Assembly: GCA_947642445.1 (NCBI GenBank)
Contig: CANRSF010000008.1
Coordinates: 1-64,000 of the forward strand
DNA from: an uncultured Collinsella sp.
GTDB taxonomy: Bacteria; Actinomycetota; Coriobacteriia; Coriobacteriales; Coriobacteriaceae
Reading direction: 5' to 3'
Length of the DNA stretch: 64,000 bases
Part shown: in pieces, positions 32,049 through 40,909 of the stretch
Layout: each line of letters starts with the position of its first letter
How positions within the stretch are numbered: the first letter of the stretch is position 1
Position numbers and translations under genes: made by a program
Notes under the pieces: generated by a model
Databases searched by the model: none
Told to the model about the DNA's origin: nothing
The model's input: only the letters and a program-made list of their open reading frames with translations

Positions 32049-33071
32049 CTACTCGCCATCGATGTCAGTCGCGACGGCCTCCTCGATGGCCTCGACACCG
32101 ACAGGCGACAGATCCTCCTTGCCTTGGCAGAACTTCTTGTCGACCCAGCCAGTCAGAATCGGAGCCATGATCGCCGTGATGATAACGGCGGTGGCGATCT
32201 GAGCGTACGCGGTGGGCGCAAGCTCGGCGTAACGCGGTGCGACCTCGGCGAGGGCAACCGGTGTGGTCATAGCCGTGCCGGCAATGGTGGAGCAAGCCAC
32301 AGCGGCCTTGCCATTGCCGCCGCACAGACGCTCGAACGCAAAGGTGATGGGACCGACGACAAACAGCGTGACAAGGCCCAGCAAGATGCCGGAAATACCG
32401 CCGGTGATAAAGCTCGACAGGCTCATGGACGCACCGAGCTGAAATCCGATGACGGCAATCGCGGGATTGGCACCGGGAACCAGCAGGTTCTTGATAAACG
32501 GGAACAGGTTGCCCAGAACCATGCCAATAACGAGTGGCAAGATGGAGCCGATAATGGTGCCAATTGGAATGTTGGCGAGGCCGGAAACACCGAGGATGAT
32601 CATCGTGACGGCGGGGCCAGCCGTAAAGAACAGGATACCGACGGCGCCCTGCTCGGACTCATCGCCGAACTCGCCCATGATGCCCGTATAGAGCGCCATG
32701 TTGCAAAACGTGATGCCGCCGATGATAGACACGGAGCTCAGACCCAGGAAGTTGTCGTTAAAGAAATATGCCACGCCCAGGCCGAGAGCCGCTGCGACGA
32801 CCAGCTTGGGGATCAGCACGACGATACCGGTCTTGATGGCACCCGGCGTGGACTTAAAGCTGATGCCGGCGCCCACAAACAGCAGGATCGCGGCGACGAT
32901 GGTATTGGAGCCACCGCGGCAGGCAGCCGTAAAGAAGCCGCCGATCTCAAAAACCTGCGGGCAGAAGGTGTTGAGCAAAAGACCGACGATCATCGGATAG
33001 ATCATGATGTCGCCCGGGATGCGCGGGACCTTGAATTTCTTTTGCTCGTTGGCGGTTGCTTCCTGTGCCAT
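32049..33071 (-). CDS. 2-keto-3-deoxygluconate permease family (KdgT-like)
   Basis: The 340-residue membrane protein begins MAQEATANEQKKFKVPRIPGDIM and shows the KdgT pattern: MIYPMIVGLLLNTFCPQVF split from FFTAACRGGSNTIVAA, then CNMALYTGIMGEFGDESEQGA and GFQLGASMSLSSF. The family imports 2-keto-3-deoxygluconate by proton symport. No KDG kinase or aldolase lies nearby, so the substrate is inferred from family only. The ATG at 33071 has GGGGG six bases upstream. It is a single gene with strong hairpins behind it. Confidence 0.88.
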   Translation of the reverse strand: MAQEATANEQKKFKVPRIPGDIMIYPMIVGLLLNTFCPQVFEIGGFFTAACRGGSNTIVAAILLFVGAGISFKSTPGAIKTGIVVLIPKLVVAAALGLGVAYFFNDNFLGLSSVSIIGGITFCNMALYTGIMGEFGDESEQGAVGILFFTAGPAVTMIILGVSGLANIPIGTIIGSILPLVIGMVLGNLFPFIKNLLVPGANPAIAVIGFQLGASMSLSSFITGGISGILLGLVTLFVVGPITFAFERLCGGNGKAAVACSTIAGTAMTTPVALAEVAPRYAELAPTAYAQIATAVIITAIMAPILTGWVDKKFCQGKEDLSPVGVEAIEEAVATDIDGE

Positions 33072-33221
33072 GAAACCCCCATTTCCGCTGACGGGGTACA
33101 AAAGCCCACGTCACGCTTTGCTACAGTAAAGTTTGACCATGGTACCAGAAGAAATAGACCAGCTCGGTGAAAAATCCGACGAGTTGGGATGGAACGAGAT
33201 TCGGCGCCCGCGACGCCACCC

Positions 33222-33545
33222 CTATATAAGGCTCAAGACAATATAGAGTACGATGCCCGAGACGCAGCACCACAGCATCGATTTTGTCTTGACCGCCACG
33301 ACCACGACGCCGGCGGCCGCAATCCAGGGAACCAAGGCAGGCCAGAGTCCCGCGTCGAACGCGCCGGGGCTCACCAAGTCGTTGGCGACCAGCGCGGCAA
33401 AGGCGGCGGGCGGGATATAGCCCAGGGCCTCGGTAATGCGGGGCGACAGGGTCCGCCCGCGCAAGGCGAGCGCCGGCGCGATGCGAAAGAACGCGATAGC
33501 AGCCCACGACGACAGCCACAGAACCAAGAACTCGTTAACGGGCAT
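33222..33545 (-). CDS. azlD: Branched-chain amino acid exporter small subunit AzlD
   Basis: A 107-residue, four-helix membrane protein with LVLWLSSWAAIAFFRIAPAL, then LGYIPPAAFAALVANDLV, typical of the AzlD/BrnE family. With AzlC it forms a branched-chain amino acid exporter. The ATG at 33545 is preceded by AGAGG and overlaps the azlC end by 11 bases, which is the standard azlC-azlD coupling. The neighbouring longer upstream frame is not homologous to anything I recognise. Confidence 0.9.
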   Translation of the reverse strand: MPVNEFLVLWLSSWAAIAFFRIAPALALRGRTLSPRITEALGYIPPAAFAALVANDLVSPGAFDAGLWPALVPWIAAAGVVVVAVKTKSMLWCCVSGIVLYIVLSLI

Positions 33546-34227
33546 CGCGGGCACCTCTTCCGTCAAATACAGCATCGCACGCCAACGCAATGGCAATGCC
33601 GGCCACGACGCTTGCCGGCACGGCAATATTCGTGAGGCCCAAGAACTTGCATACGGCGACGGACACCGCGCCCGAAACCGCCGCGACAACGTTGCCGCGC
33701 GACAGCCGCTGCGAAAAGAGCAGGCAGATAAAGAGCGAGGTGCAGACAAAGGCTGCAATGGCGGTGGGAACATCGACAACGGCGCCTACGATGGCGCCCA
33801 TCGTACACGAAACGCCCCATGTTGCGATGAGAATCACGTTGAGCACGAAGGACTCGCGCGGGCCCCAATCCTCCCCTTCAACCAACTTGGCAAGCGAGAT
33901 GCCATATGCCTCCTCGGTAAGTGTCGCGGCAACAGCCAGCGTCTGACGCTTCGAGGCACCCGTCAGATGCGGCGCGATCGATGCCGAGTAAAGCGCAAAG
34001 CGCGAGGAGATGGCAGCAACGCTCGCGACGATCGATGCTGCAGGCACGCCCGCCAGCCACAGGTTGCAGATCATAAACTGGCCGCTGCCCGTCACAAACG
34101 TGCTGCTCAGGGCAAAGACCATCCAGGGTTCCATTCCCGTCTGCCCCATGATCATTCCGCACGGCGCGCCTATTGCAACATAGGTAAGCATCACCGGCCA
34201 GACGGTTCTAACGATTTTGAGCACCAT
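33535..34227 (-). CDS. azlC: Branched-chain amino acid exporter large subunit AzlC
   Basis: A 230-residue membrane protein of the AzlC/BrnF family: VAIGAPCGMIMGQTGMEPW, FVTGSGQFMICNLWLAGVP, RFALYSASIAPHL and EEAYGISLAKL. It pairs with AzlD for export of branched-chain amino acids. The ATG at 34227 follows AGGATGAGAAG; the open frame extends to 34296 without a ribosome site. This exporter pair and the livJHMGF importer in the same window act on similar substrates in opposite directions. Confidence 0.9.
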   Translation of the reverse strand: MVLKIVRTVWPVMLTYVAIGAPCGMIMGQTGMEPWMVFALSSTFVTGSGQFMICNLWLAGVPAASIVASVAAISSRFALYSASIAPHLTGASKRQTLAVAATLTEEAYGISLAKLVEGEDWGPRESFVLNVILIATWGVSCTMGAIVGAVVDVPTAIAAFVCTSLFICLLFSQRLSRGNVVAAVSGAVSVAVCKFLGLTNIAVPASVVAGIAIALACDAVFDGRGARDAR

Positions 34228-34353
34228 ACGCTTCTCATCCTGACAAGGTCTCCGAGCCGCATGTAGCGATACGGCAGAATCATCATCCGACAGCAACCGA
34301 GTTCACCTACAATTGCCACCGGATCGAAAGACACAACTTTTTAGGAAGTCATT

Positions 34354-35166
34354 ATGACAGCTATCGATCGAGACCGGGCGCGCGCGGCCTTCAAAAGCTA
34401 CACCGATGCCTACGACGCCACTAACCCACGCATCGCGCTCAAAATCGAGCATACGTACCACGTTGCCGAGGCATGCGATGCCGTGGCACACGAACAGGGC
34501 TGGTCGTCAGAAGATATTGACCTGGCATGGCTTTGCGGCCTGCTACACGATATGGGCCGCTTTGAGCAGCTGCGACGCTGGGATACGTTTAAGGATGCCG
34601 AAAGCATGAGCCATGCGGCGTTGGGCGTCGGGGTCCTCTTTGGCGAGAACCCCGACGACGCGCCTGTCACAACAAACATCCGAGATTTTATCGAGACCGA
34701 AGAGCACGACGAGCTCATCCGCGCGAGCATCGCCTATCACAGTGACTTTCGCCTGCCGGCACAACTCGACGAGCGAACACGGTGCTTCTGCGATATCGTA
34801 CGCGATGGCGACAAGATCGACATTATGCGCACCATCGCCGACAGCACCGTCGACACCATCCTCAAGGTGGATGAGAACACGTTTCTCGCCAGCCGCTTCT
34901 CGACACCGGCGCTTACCGCCTTTGACGAGCACCGCTGCGTTGCACGCGACGAACGCGACGAGCCCGCAGACTACCTGGTGGGACTCATCTGCTTTATGTT
35001 TGAGCTCGTCTATCCAGCAAGCCGCGCGCTGGCGCGCGAGCAGGGTGATATCTACCGCCTGCTCGACGCGCCCTTTGGCATTACGTGCCCCTTTACCGAT
35101 CCCGCCACGCAAGCGACCTGGGAGCGCCTGAAGGGCGAGATGCGCGACTGGCTGGCGCGCGCCTAG
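34354..35166 (+). CDS. HD-domain phosphohydrolase-like protein
   Basis: The 270-residue protein has an HD fold: IEHTYHVAEACDAVA supplies the first histidine, LCGLLHDMGRFEQ the HD pair, then SIAYHSDFRLP and IVRDGDKIDIMR the further metal ligands. HD proteins are metal-dependent phosphatases or phosphodiesterases. The substrate cannot be told, and no nucleotide-recognition partner is fused. The ATG has AGGAAG six bases upstream. Its stop overlaps that of the convergent etfA by four bases. It is divergent from azlC. Confidence 0.88.
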   Translation: MTAIDRDRARAAFKSYTDAYDATNPRIALKIEHTYHVAEACDAVAHEQGWSSEDIDLAWLCGLLHDMGRFEQLRRWDTFKDAESMSHAALGVGVLFGENPDDAPVTTNIRDFIETEEHDELIRASIAYHSDFRLPAQLDERTRCFCDIVRDGDKIDIMRTIADSTVDTILKVDENTFLASRFSTPALTAFDEHRCVARDERDEPADYLVGLICFMFELVYPASRALAREQGDIYRLLDAPFGITCPFTDPATQATWERLKGEMRDWLARA

Positions 35167-36368
35167 CGCTCAAGCTGGGCCAGCAGCTCCTCGACGACCT
35201 CGACGGCATCGCCGACAACCTTGTACTGGGCAGCACCAAAGATGGGGGCATCCGGGTCCTCGTTGATGGCGATAATGCACTCCGCCCCACCGATACCGGC
35301 AAGATGCTGGATGGCGCCCGAAACACCGATACTCACGAGAAGTTTAGGGGAAACCGATACGCCCGTCTGGCCAATCTGATGGCGATACTCCAACCAGCCG
35401 GCCTCCACGACAGGTCGCGTGCAGCCAAGCTCGGCTCCCAGAGCCTCGGCGAGCTTTCGCATCAGCGGCAGGTTTTTCTTGGAGCCAATGCCGCGACCCA
35501 CCACGACCAGGCGCTCGGCATCGGCAATTGAGGCCTGCTGTCCCCACTCCTCGGCGGGAATCGAGATCTCGACACGGGCCTTGGCGTCTTCCGCAAGCGA
35601 TACCTGGGTAATCGTACCGGAACGGCCGTAGTCAAAGTCGGGTGCCTTAAAGATGCCGGGACGAACCGTTGCCATCTGGGGACGATGATTGGGGCAGACG
35701 ATGGTGGCCATCAGGTTGCCGCCAAACGCCGGACGCGTCTGCTGCAGCAGTCCCGTCTCCGTATCCATCGAAAGTACGGTGCAGTCAGCCGTAAGGCCCG
35801 TCTGCAAGCGCACGGCAACGCCGGGTGCCAGTTCGCGGCCAAAAGCGGTCGCACCGTATAGGATGGCCTCGGGTTTGCGCTCGGCTACCAAATCGCAGAT
35901 CAAGCGAGCGTAGACCTCCACGTCGTTCTGACGCAGGCGCTCGTCACGACAGACCAGAACTTCGTCCGCACCGGCGCAAATCAGATGCTCCAGGTCCCCG
36001 AGTGAGCCCTCGGGGCTCATGCCGACCAGTGCCACCAGACGGCAGCCGCGGGCATCGGCAAGCTCGCGCCCCTTGCCCATGAGCTCGAAGGCCACGGATG
36101 CAACGGCATCGTGCTCGTCAGTCTGCACGAAGATCCAGATGTCTCGATATGCGTCAAGGTCTGCCGCGCCGGCGGCCTCGTCGCGCTCAATCGAGATGGC
36201 GTTGACGGGGCAGGCGTCGACGCACCCACCGCACAGGATACAGCCGTCGGTTACGCGGGCACAGCGATTGGGGCGCTCACCCTCCACCACAATGCCGCCC
36301 GAGGCGCAGGCGCGAACGCAGCGACCGCAGCCCATACAGGCTTCGCTATCGATAATCAGCCCGCTCAT
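35163..36368 (-). CDS. etfA: Electron-transfer flavoprotein alpha subunit with ferredoxin domain
   Basis: The 401-residue protein starts with two 4Fe-4S binding motifs, C11xxC14xxC17xxxC21 and C43xxC46xxC49xxxC53P. An EtfA region follows, ending with the FAD-binding GRGIGSKKNLPLMRKLAEALG, TRPVVEAGW, GQTGVSVSPKLLVSIGVSGAIQH and INEDPDAPIF segments. The N-terminal ferredoxin fusion is characteristic of EtfA/LctC partners of lactate dehydrogenase in anaerobes and of some bifurcating Etfs. It is last in glcD-etfB-etfA and starts directly after the etfB stop. Confidence 0.94.
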   Translation of the reverse strand: MSGLIIDSEACMGCGRCVRACASGGIVVEGERPNRCARVTDGCILCGGCVDACPVNAISIERDEAAGAADLDAYRDIWIFVQTDEHDAVASVAFELMGKGRELADARGCRLVALVGMSPEGSLGDLEHLICAGADEVLVCRDERLRQNDVEVYARLICDLVAERKPEAILYGATAFGRELAPGVAVRLQTGLTADCTVLSMDTETGLLQQTRPAFGGNLMATIVCPNHRPQMATVRPGIFKAPDFDYGRSGTITQVSLAEDAKARVEISIPAEEWGQQASIADAERLVVVGRGIGSKKNLPLMRKLAEALGAELGCTRPVVEAGWLEYRHQIGQTGVSVSPKLLVSIGVSGAIQHLAGIGGAECIIAINEDPDAPIFGAAQYKVVGDAVEVVEELLAQLER

Positions 36369-37184
36369 CTATGCCATCCCCTCAATAATCTTGGCAAGTT
36401 TTACCGCCTGCTCGGACGCCGTTCCCTCAACGGCCTCGCACGTTTGGTCACGGTCGGGCACAAACGAGCGCACGACCTGCGTCGGTGATCCGGCAAGACC
36501 GCAACGCGCGGGGTCGGCGTTCACGTCGGCGGCACTGACCACGCGCACGTCCGCCTCCTCCGCCGCGCGAATACCGGCAATACTCGGCATACGCAACTGG
36601 CCAATCTCCTTGGCAGTCGTCATCGCGCACGGCATCTCAAGACACACCGTCTCCTCGCCGGCATCGCATCCGTGAACGAGCGCCAGCGAGCCACACGTCG
36701 TAAAGCCCGCGCTTTGCACGCAGCTCACGTCGGTCACGCAGGGAATCTCAAAGGCACCGGCAAGCTCGGGACCAATCTGGGCCGTATCGCCATCCACCGC
36801 CATCTTGCCGCAGATGAGCAGGTCGAAGTCCTCGTCGAGTGCCTCGATGCCGCATTTGAGAGCATAGGTGGTCGCCAGGGTATCGGCACCTGCAAAGGCG
36901 CGATCGGTCAGCAGCAGCGCGTCGTCGGCGCCTCGAGCGATGCAGTCGCGCAGCAGCGACTCGGTCGCGGGGATGCCCATCGACACCACCGTCACGCGCA
37001 CATCCATGCCAAAGCCGATAAAGTCGTCCTTCAGCGCTAGCGCACATTCGAGAGCACTTGCATCGAAGGGATTAACGACCGCCTGCTTGCCATCACGCAC
37101 GATAGTATTGGTCTTGGGGTCCATCTTGACCTCGGTGCTTCCGGGCACCGCCTTGACGCACACCACCATATGGAAATCACTCAT
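36369..37184 (-). CDS. etfB: Electron-transfer flavoprotein beta subunit
   Basis: The 271-residue protein shows the EtfB signature: VVCVKAVPGSTEVKMDPKT, VNPFDASALECALALKD, VTVVSMG, LLTDRAFAGADTLATTYAL, LLICGKMAVDGDTAQIGPELA and the C-terminal lid segment. EtfB carries the nucleotide site (AMP or, in bifurcating types, FAD with NAD access). The ATG at 37184 lies two bases after the glcD stop with GGGGG nine bases upstream. A GTG at 37190 is too close to that site. It is the middle gene of an operon. Confidence 0.95.
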   Translation of the reverse strand: MSDFHMVVCVKAVPGSTEVKMDPKTNTIVRDGKQAVVNPFDASALECALALKDDFIGFGMDVRVTVVSMGIPATESLLRDCIARGADDALLLTDRAFAGADTLATTYALKCGIEALDEDFDLLICGKMAVDGDTAQIGPELAGAFEIPCVTDVSCVQSAGFTTCGSLALVHGCDAGEETVCLEMPCAMTTAKEIGQLRMPSIAGIRAAEEADVRVVSAADVNADPARCGLAGSPTQVVRSFVPDRDQTCEAVEGTASEQAVKLAKIIEGMA

Positions 37185-37186
37185 CT

Positions 37187-38788
37187 TCACGCGCCCCCTT
37201 TCTGGACGAGTTCATCCAAGAGCTTCTCCGTAAACAGGTTGCCGCGACCCAGCTGGCCGGCAGGATCGAGCTGGAGTTTGAGGCGCGCCGACTCGACCAT
37301 AGCCTCGTGGCCGTACATCGTCTCCAAGAAGCCCGCCTTGATCTTGCCGACGCCGTGTTCGGCAGAAACGGCACCGCCCATGGCCGTGACCTCGGAAGCC
37401 CACTGGGCAAAGAGCTCTCCACCACGACGGTAGTCTTGCGCATCGCGCGGCAGGATGTTCACATGCAGATGGTTGTTCCCGATGTGTCCCCAGGCAGCAG
37501 ACTCAAGCCCGCTTTCGGCCAGCGTGCGGCGATAGAGGGCCACGACATCGGCAAGGCGTGCATTGGGCACCGACATATCCGATCCCAGCTTGGTAATGGT
37601 GGGGTCGGTGCGGCGACGCTCATCGATGAGCATGTTGACGCTTTCGGGGACCGCATGACGGAAGAACCTCTGGCACTCGCGATCGACCTCGGTACGCGCG
37701 ACCCAGGTCGCGTCGTCGCGGCCGCCTGCAAGCTCCAAAACCCATCCCAAGTGGTACAGCTCCTCGATCGCCTGGGCCTCGTCGTCGCAGTCGAGCTCCA
37801 CGCAGACGCAGACCTTTGCCTCCTTGTCGAGCGCCGGCAGCGAGGCAAACGCGGTCGACTGCTCGCGCTGGCGACGAAGGATATCCAGGGCGCCGGCATC
37901 GAAATACTCGATAGCGGCGGCATGGGACAGCACGGGGCGCACGGAATCGGTAAAGGACACCGCCTTGTCCTCGCTGTCGAAGAAGCAGCTTACGCCCCAT
38001 ACGACCGCAGGTGCCGCTTGCAGGGCAATCTCGAGCTCAGTGATAACGCCGAGCGTGCCACAAGCGCCGATAAAGAGGTCGATGGCGTCCATATCGTCCG
38101 CAACAAAATAACCCGAGGCATTTTTGGTCTTGGGCACGGTGTAGCCAGGAAGATCGAGCTCGAGTGTGTGGCCCTCTGCCGTCACGAGCGACAGGTGACG
38201 GCCCTGGGCAAAAGCCTCGCCGCGGTGAAGCTCAAGCAAACCGCCATCAGCCAGCGCGACGTGGAGTCCCGTGATATGCGGGCGCATGGGGCCGTAAGCG
38301 TAGCTGCGGGCGCCGGAGGCGTTGCATGCCGCCATGCCGCCCAGACAGGCAGATGTCTCGGTGGGATCGGTGGGAAAGAACTGCTCGCGAGCCTCTTGAA
38401 ACTCATCGTAGGCCTCAAGCGATGCCTGGTCCCAACCAGCGGTCGGCAGTACCTTCTTGCCCAGCTGCTTGCGCAGTTCCGAAAGCACAACGCCCGGCTC
38501 CACGCGCAGCAGAAAGCGGCCTTGTTCATCACGGCGAAGGCCCAAGTAGCGATTCATGCGGGAAGTATTGAGAATGTGACCGCCATGAGGCACGGCGCCG
38601 GCGGCAAGACCGGTCCGGGCGCCCTGAACCGTCACCGGGACACGCTCGGCATGGAGCTTTTTCAAAATGGCGCGGACCTCGTTCTCCGTTGTCGGAAACG
38701 AGATGCTCGATGCTTCGCCCGACGTGCGAGACTCATCGCGGCTATACTCTTCGAACTCATCGGTGAAGGGCTTGATGGTTGCAGACAC
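37187..38788 (-). CDS. FAD-linked D-lactate/glycolate dehydrogenase (GlcD/LctD-like)
   Basis: A 533-residue flavoprotein. Its N-terminal FAD_binding_4 domain has VTVQGARTGLAAGAVPHGG, TDPTETSACLGGMAACNASGARS and FIGACGTLGVITELEI. Its C-terminal FAD-oxidase_C domain has WGHIGNNHLHVNI and AVSAEHGVGKIK, in which the histidines and glutamate form the 2-hydroxyacid site. Oxidises D-lactate or glycolate. The GTG start at 38788 has GGGGGAG five to six bases upstream. It heads an operon with etfB and ferredoxin-fused etfA, like the lactate dehydrogenase-Etf complexes of acetogens, so electron confurcation to NAD+ with ferredoxin is a reasonable inference. Confidence 0.92.
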   Translation of the reverse strand: MSATIKPFTDEFEEYSRDESRTSGEASSISFPTTENEVRAILKKLHAERVPVTVQGARTGLAAGAVPHGGHILNTSRMNRYLGLRRDEQGRFLLRVEPGVVLSELRKQLGKKVLPTAGWDQASLEAYDEFQEAREQFFPTDPTETSACLGGMAACNASGARSYAYGPMRPHITGLHVALADGGLLELHRGEAFAQGRHLSLVTAEGHTLELDLPGYTVPKTKNASGYFVADDMDAIDLFIGACGTLGVITELEIALQAAPAVVWGVSCFFDSEDKAVSFTDSVRPVLSHAAAIEYFDAGALDILRRQREQSTAFASLPALDKEAKVCVCVELDCDDEAQAIEELYHLGWVLELAGGRDDATWVARTEVDRECQRFFRHAVPESVNMLIDERRRTDPTITKLGSDMSVPNARLADVVALYRRTLAESGLESAAWGHIGNNHLHVNILPRDAQDYRRGGELFAQWASEVTAMGGAVSAEHGVGKIKAGFLETMYGHEAMVESARLKLQLDPAGQLGRGNLFTEKLLDELVQKGGA

Positions 38789-39133
38789 GCGAACTCCCCC
38801 TTTAGCTAACTACAGTGTTTGCAGGGAGATGTTACCGCATCGTTTCGTCGACGTGTTCGAGACCGTCTCCATAATTGGCGTTTTTTACGTTCGTGCAATT
38901 CGGCGAACGGCAAGTCTTCCTCGGCAGACGAAGCTTTTAACACATATGGTCACGCCGTCGCCGATCGCTCGATTGTCGCTCGAAAAAAGTTGAAGTATTT
39001 TTTGCTGCCTTTTACCTGCGGAGACACCAATCCGTCAAGCATTTGGTCAGAAATTGGTCAAGTTGCGACTGATAGGGTCGGCGTCGACAGCCAAGGCCAA
39101 GAGAAGGTTTGGCCCAAGAGCAGGGAGGTTCCC
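38789..39133. other. Divergent intergenic region, no gene recognised
   Basis: This 345-bp stretch separates glcD from the small-protein locus. It contains an inverted repeat CGTTCG-n10-CGAACG near 38889-38911 and AT-rich patches (38990-39012) that could hold the rightward promoter. An open frame runs through it into the next gene, but has no family likeness and no ribosome site, so I do not call it coding. Confidence 0.4.
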
Positions 39134-39430
39134 ATGGCATATTACTGGCCCCAGTACGGCGTCGCCATCGAGGTCGACGACGATCCCTATCTCCTGCCTT
39201 TCGACGAAGAGGCGTTCCCCGATACGGCGGTCTACCATGTCACCACCGATGTTATCTGCGACCCCGAGTCGTTCTCGGCGCTCGCCCACCACATCGCTCG
39301 TATCCACGACATCGAGCTCCCTCACGACTTCGACGATCTCATCTACTCGCGCCGCCTGATGCTTCACATGCTCTTTGGAGCGGACCCGTCCACGTTCGCA
39401 CGTGTCTACACCACCAAGGACGCCGCATGA
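39134..39430 (+). CDS. Small acidic protein of unknown function
   Basis: A 98-residue protein beginning MAYYWPQYGVAIEVDDDP and containing TAVYHVTTDVICDP, HHIARIHDIELPHDFDDL and LMLHMLFGADPSTF. No signal peptide or membrane helix, and I do not recognise it. The ATG at 39134 is well supported by GGGAGG six bases upstream. The frame stays open to 38819 but without a ribosome site. The stop overlaps the next start (ATGA), so it is the first gene of a likely operon with the membrane protein that follows. Confidence 0.75.
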   Translation: MAYYWPQYGVAIEVDDDPYLLPFDEEAFPDTAVYHVTTDVICDPESFSALAHHIARIHDIELPHDFDDLIYSRRLMLHMLFGADPSTFARVYTTKDAA

Positions 39431-39936
39431 GTGCGAAGAAGCCGCCCCGCCTCGCAGGACTGGGGCGTCGCAAGAAACTCGTCGTTGTCTGCCTGGCTAT
39501 CGTCTGCGCCCTCATCGCCGTAGGGCTATACGCCTGGCAGTCGCAGCCCGTGCCCGAAGCGGGTGCCTCAGTCACGACGGCAGAGGGTAAATCGCGCCAA
39601 GAAATCCAAGATGAGCTCGATGCCATCGTCCGCGACAACATGATGACGATTTCGGTCGCGCCGGTCGCTCAGCTACAGGAGGACGGCAAGCTACGCGTCA
39701 ACGTGCAAAACGTCCAAGACAATAAATTTCCCCAGCGATTCCGCGTCATCCAAAACGACGAGACCATGTACGAATCCGGTGTGGTCGAGACCGGCAAGAC
39801 AATCGAGACGTGCCCCGCCGGCGACATCAAAGAAGGCGAGGCGTACATCGAGATCCAGGCACTCGATGCCAAGACCCTCGACAGCCACGGCAATCCGACA
39901 CGTGTCAAGGTGCGGGTTGAGCAAACCGAGAACTAG
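39427..39936 (+). CDS. Membrane-anchored protein of unknown function
   Basis: A 169-residue protein with a basic N-terminus (MSAKKPPRLAGLGRRKK), one membrane helix (LVVVCLAIVCALIAVGLYAW) and an exposed domain of about 130 residues. That domain has alternating beta-strand character (LRVNVQNVQDNKFPQRFRV, VVETGKTIETCPAGDIKEGE), compatible with an Ig-like fold. I do not recognise a family. It starts by ATGA overlap with the preceding gene, and a secreted-protein gene follows after 90 bases. Confidence 0.75.
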   Translation: MSAKKPPRLAGLGRRKKLVVVCLAIVCALIAVGLYAWQSQPVPEAGASVTTAEGKSRQEIQDELDAIVRDNMMTISVAPVAQLQEDGKLRVNVQNVQDNKFPQRFRVIQNDETMYESGVVETGKTIETCPAGDIKEGEAYIEIQALDAKTLDSHGNPTRVKVRVEQTEN

Positions 39937-40026
39937 CTTTTCCGGCCGACGCGGCACCGCACGCAATTCACCAGCATTCGTCCAATCATCGCGGGGACGG
40001 CCCGCGGCGAATAGAAAGGAACGACC

Positions 40027-40626
40027 ATGGGCATCACCAGGAACATGAGCGGAGCCAGAGCGCTCGTCGTGGGCGCAGGGCTCGCGCTCGCGCTCGCAAT
40101 GGGCGCCGCCCCGACGCCAGCTATGGCAGCCGGGCGCGTTGGAACCACGAAAGTAATGGTCAGGACCGAGATCGACAACGTTGAGTTCAAAGTTCCGACG
40201 GTTATTCCCTTCGTCGCCAAGGCCGACGGCACGCTTCAGGGCCCCTCGGAAGACGCGACCACCATCGACAATCATTCGGCCTACGGCATCCATGTCACCA
40301 ACATGAAGATCGACGCCATGAACACCTGGACCATTGCTGCCGACGCCAAGGCCGGAACCGCACAGAACTCCATCGACTTTAAGGTCGGCCCCGACGGCGC
40401 ACTCCAGAACGCCAGCGCCGCAATGCAGGAGACGGGCCTCGATCTTTCCAAGAACGCAGCCTTCGACATGGGCTACCAGGGCATTGCCGGCGGCACGGAC
40501 AAAATTAAGCTCAAGACAAGCGGAAACGTCGCCCGCGTCACGCGCGACATCTTCCGCGTAACCGGCGAAGGCGATCAGGTTGCAACGATCACCTGGACGG
40601 TCGAGCCCGGTGCGCACACGGCATAA
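40027..40626 (+). CDS. Secreted protein of unknown function
   Basis: A 199-residue protein with a clear signal peptide: MGITRNMSGARALVVGAG, a hydrophobic LALALAMG core and an AMA-A cleavage region near residue 34. The mature part is beta-rich with repeated valine and threonine strands (TKVMVRTEIDNVEFKVPTV, KIKLKTSGNVARVTRD, ATITWTVEPG), suggestive of a surface or pilin-like domain, but no family was recognised. GAAAGGA precedes the ATG. The next gene starts within its last codons, indicating translational coupling. Confidence 0.75.
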   Translation: MGITRNMSGARALVVGAGLALALAMGAAPTPAMAAGRVGTTKVMVRTEIDNVEFKVPTVIPFVAKADGTLQGPSEDATTIDNHSAYGIHVTNMKIDAMNTWTIAADAKAGTAQNSIDFKVGPDGALQNASAAMQETGLDLSKNAAFDMGYQGIAGGTDKIKLKTSGNVARVTRDIFRVTGEGDQVATITWTVEPGAHTA

Positions 40627-40891
40627 GGCTATCGCCCTGGCCGCCACCGTCAGCATCCTAGCGTTTGGGCCAGCCATGGCCTTTGCCCAGCAAGAACAGG
40701 CACAGGCCGCCACGCAAGTGACGGTCGATCTCTCGGAGCTCGACCGCGGCGACCGCGAGGAACCGTTGGCGCAGACAGGCGACAGACGATGGCTCTTGGC
40801 AGTAGGTGCCACAGCAGCAGGCGCGGGGACCGCCGGCCTCGGTCTGCACATCAAACACAGCCAGAAACAAAACACGGATAGGCCACACTAA
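40610..40891 (+). CDS. Small secreted protein with LAQTG sortase-like anchor
   Basis: A 93-residue protein with a signal peptide (AIALAATVSILAFGPAMAFAQ), a short mature part (TQVTVDLSELDRGDRE), then LAQTG, a hydrophobic helix (WLLAVGATAAGAGTAGLGL) and a basic tail (HIKHSQK). This is the layout of a cell-wall sorting signal; LAxTG is typical of class E sortases. The mature segment is only about 30 residues, which is unusually small. The GTG at 40610 overlaps the end of the preceding gene by 17 bases; a TTG at 40580 is another option. Confidence 0.65.
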   Translation: MRTRHKAIALAATVSILAFGPAMAFAQQEQAQAATQVTVDLSELDRGDREEPLAQTGDRRWLLAVGATAAGAGTAGLGLHIKHSQKQNTDRPH

Positions 40892-40909
40892 ATTAGCTAA
40901 GGAGACCCC

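Noticed and set aside
38819..39133. Upstream extension of the 39134 gene
   Set aside because: The frame is open, but the extension has no ribosome site and unrelated composition. GGGAGG before 39134 gives a better start.
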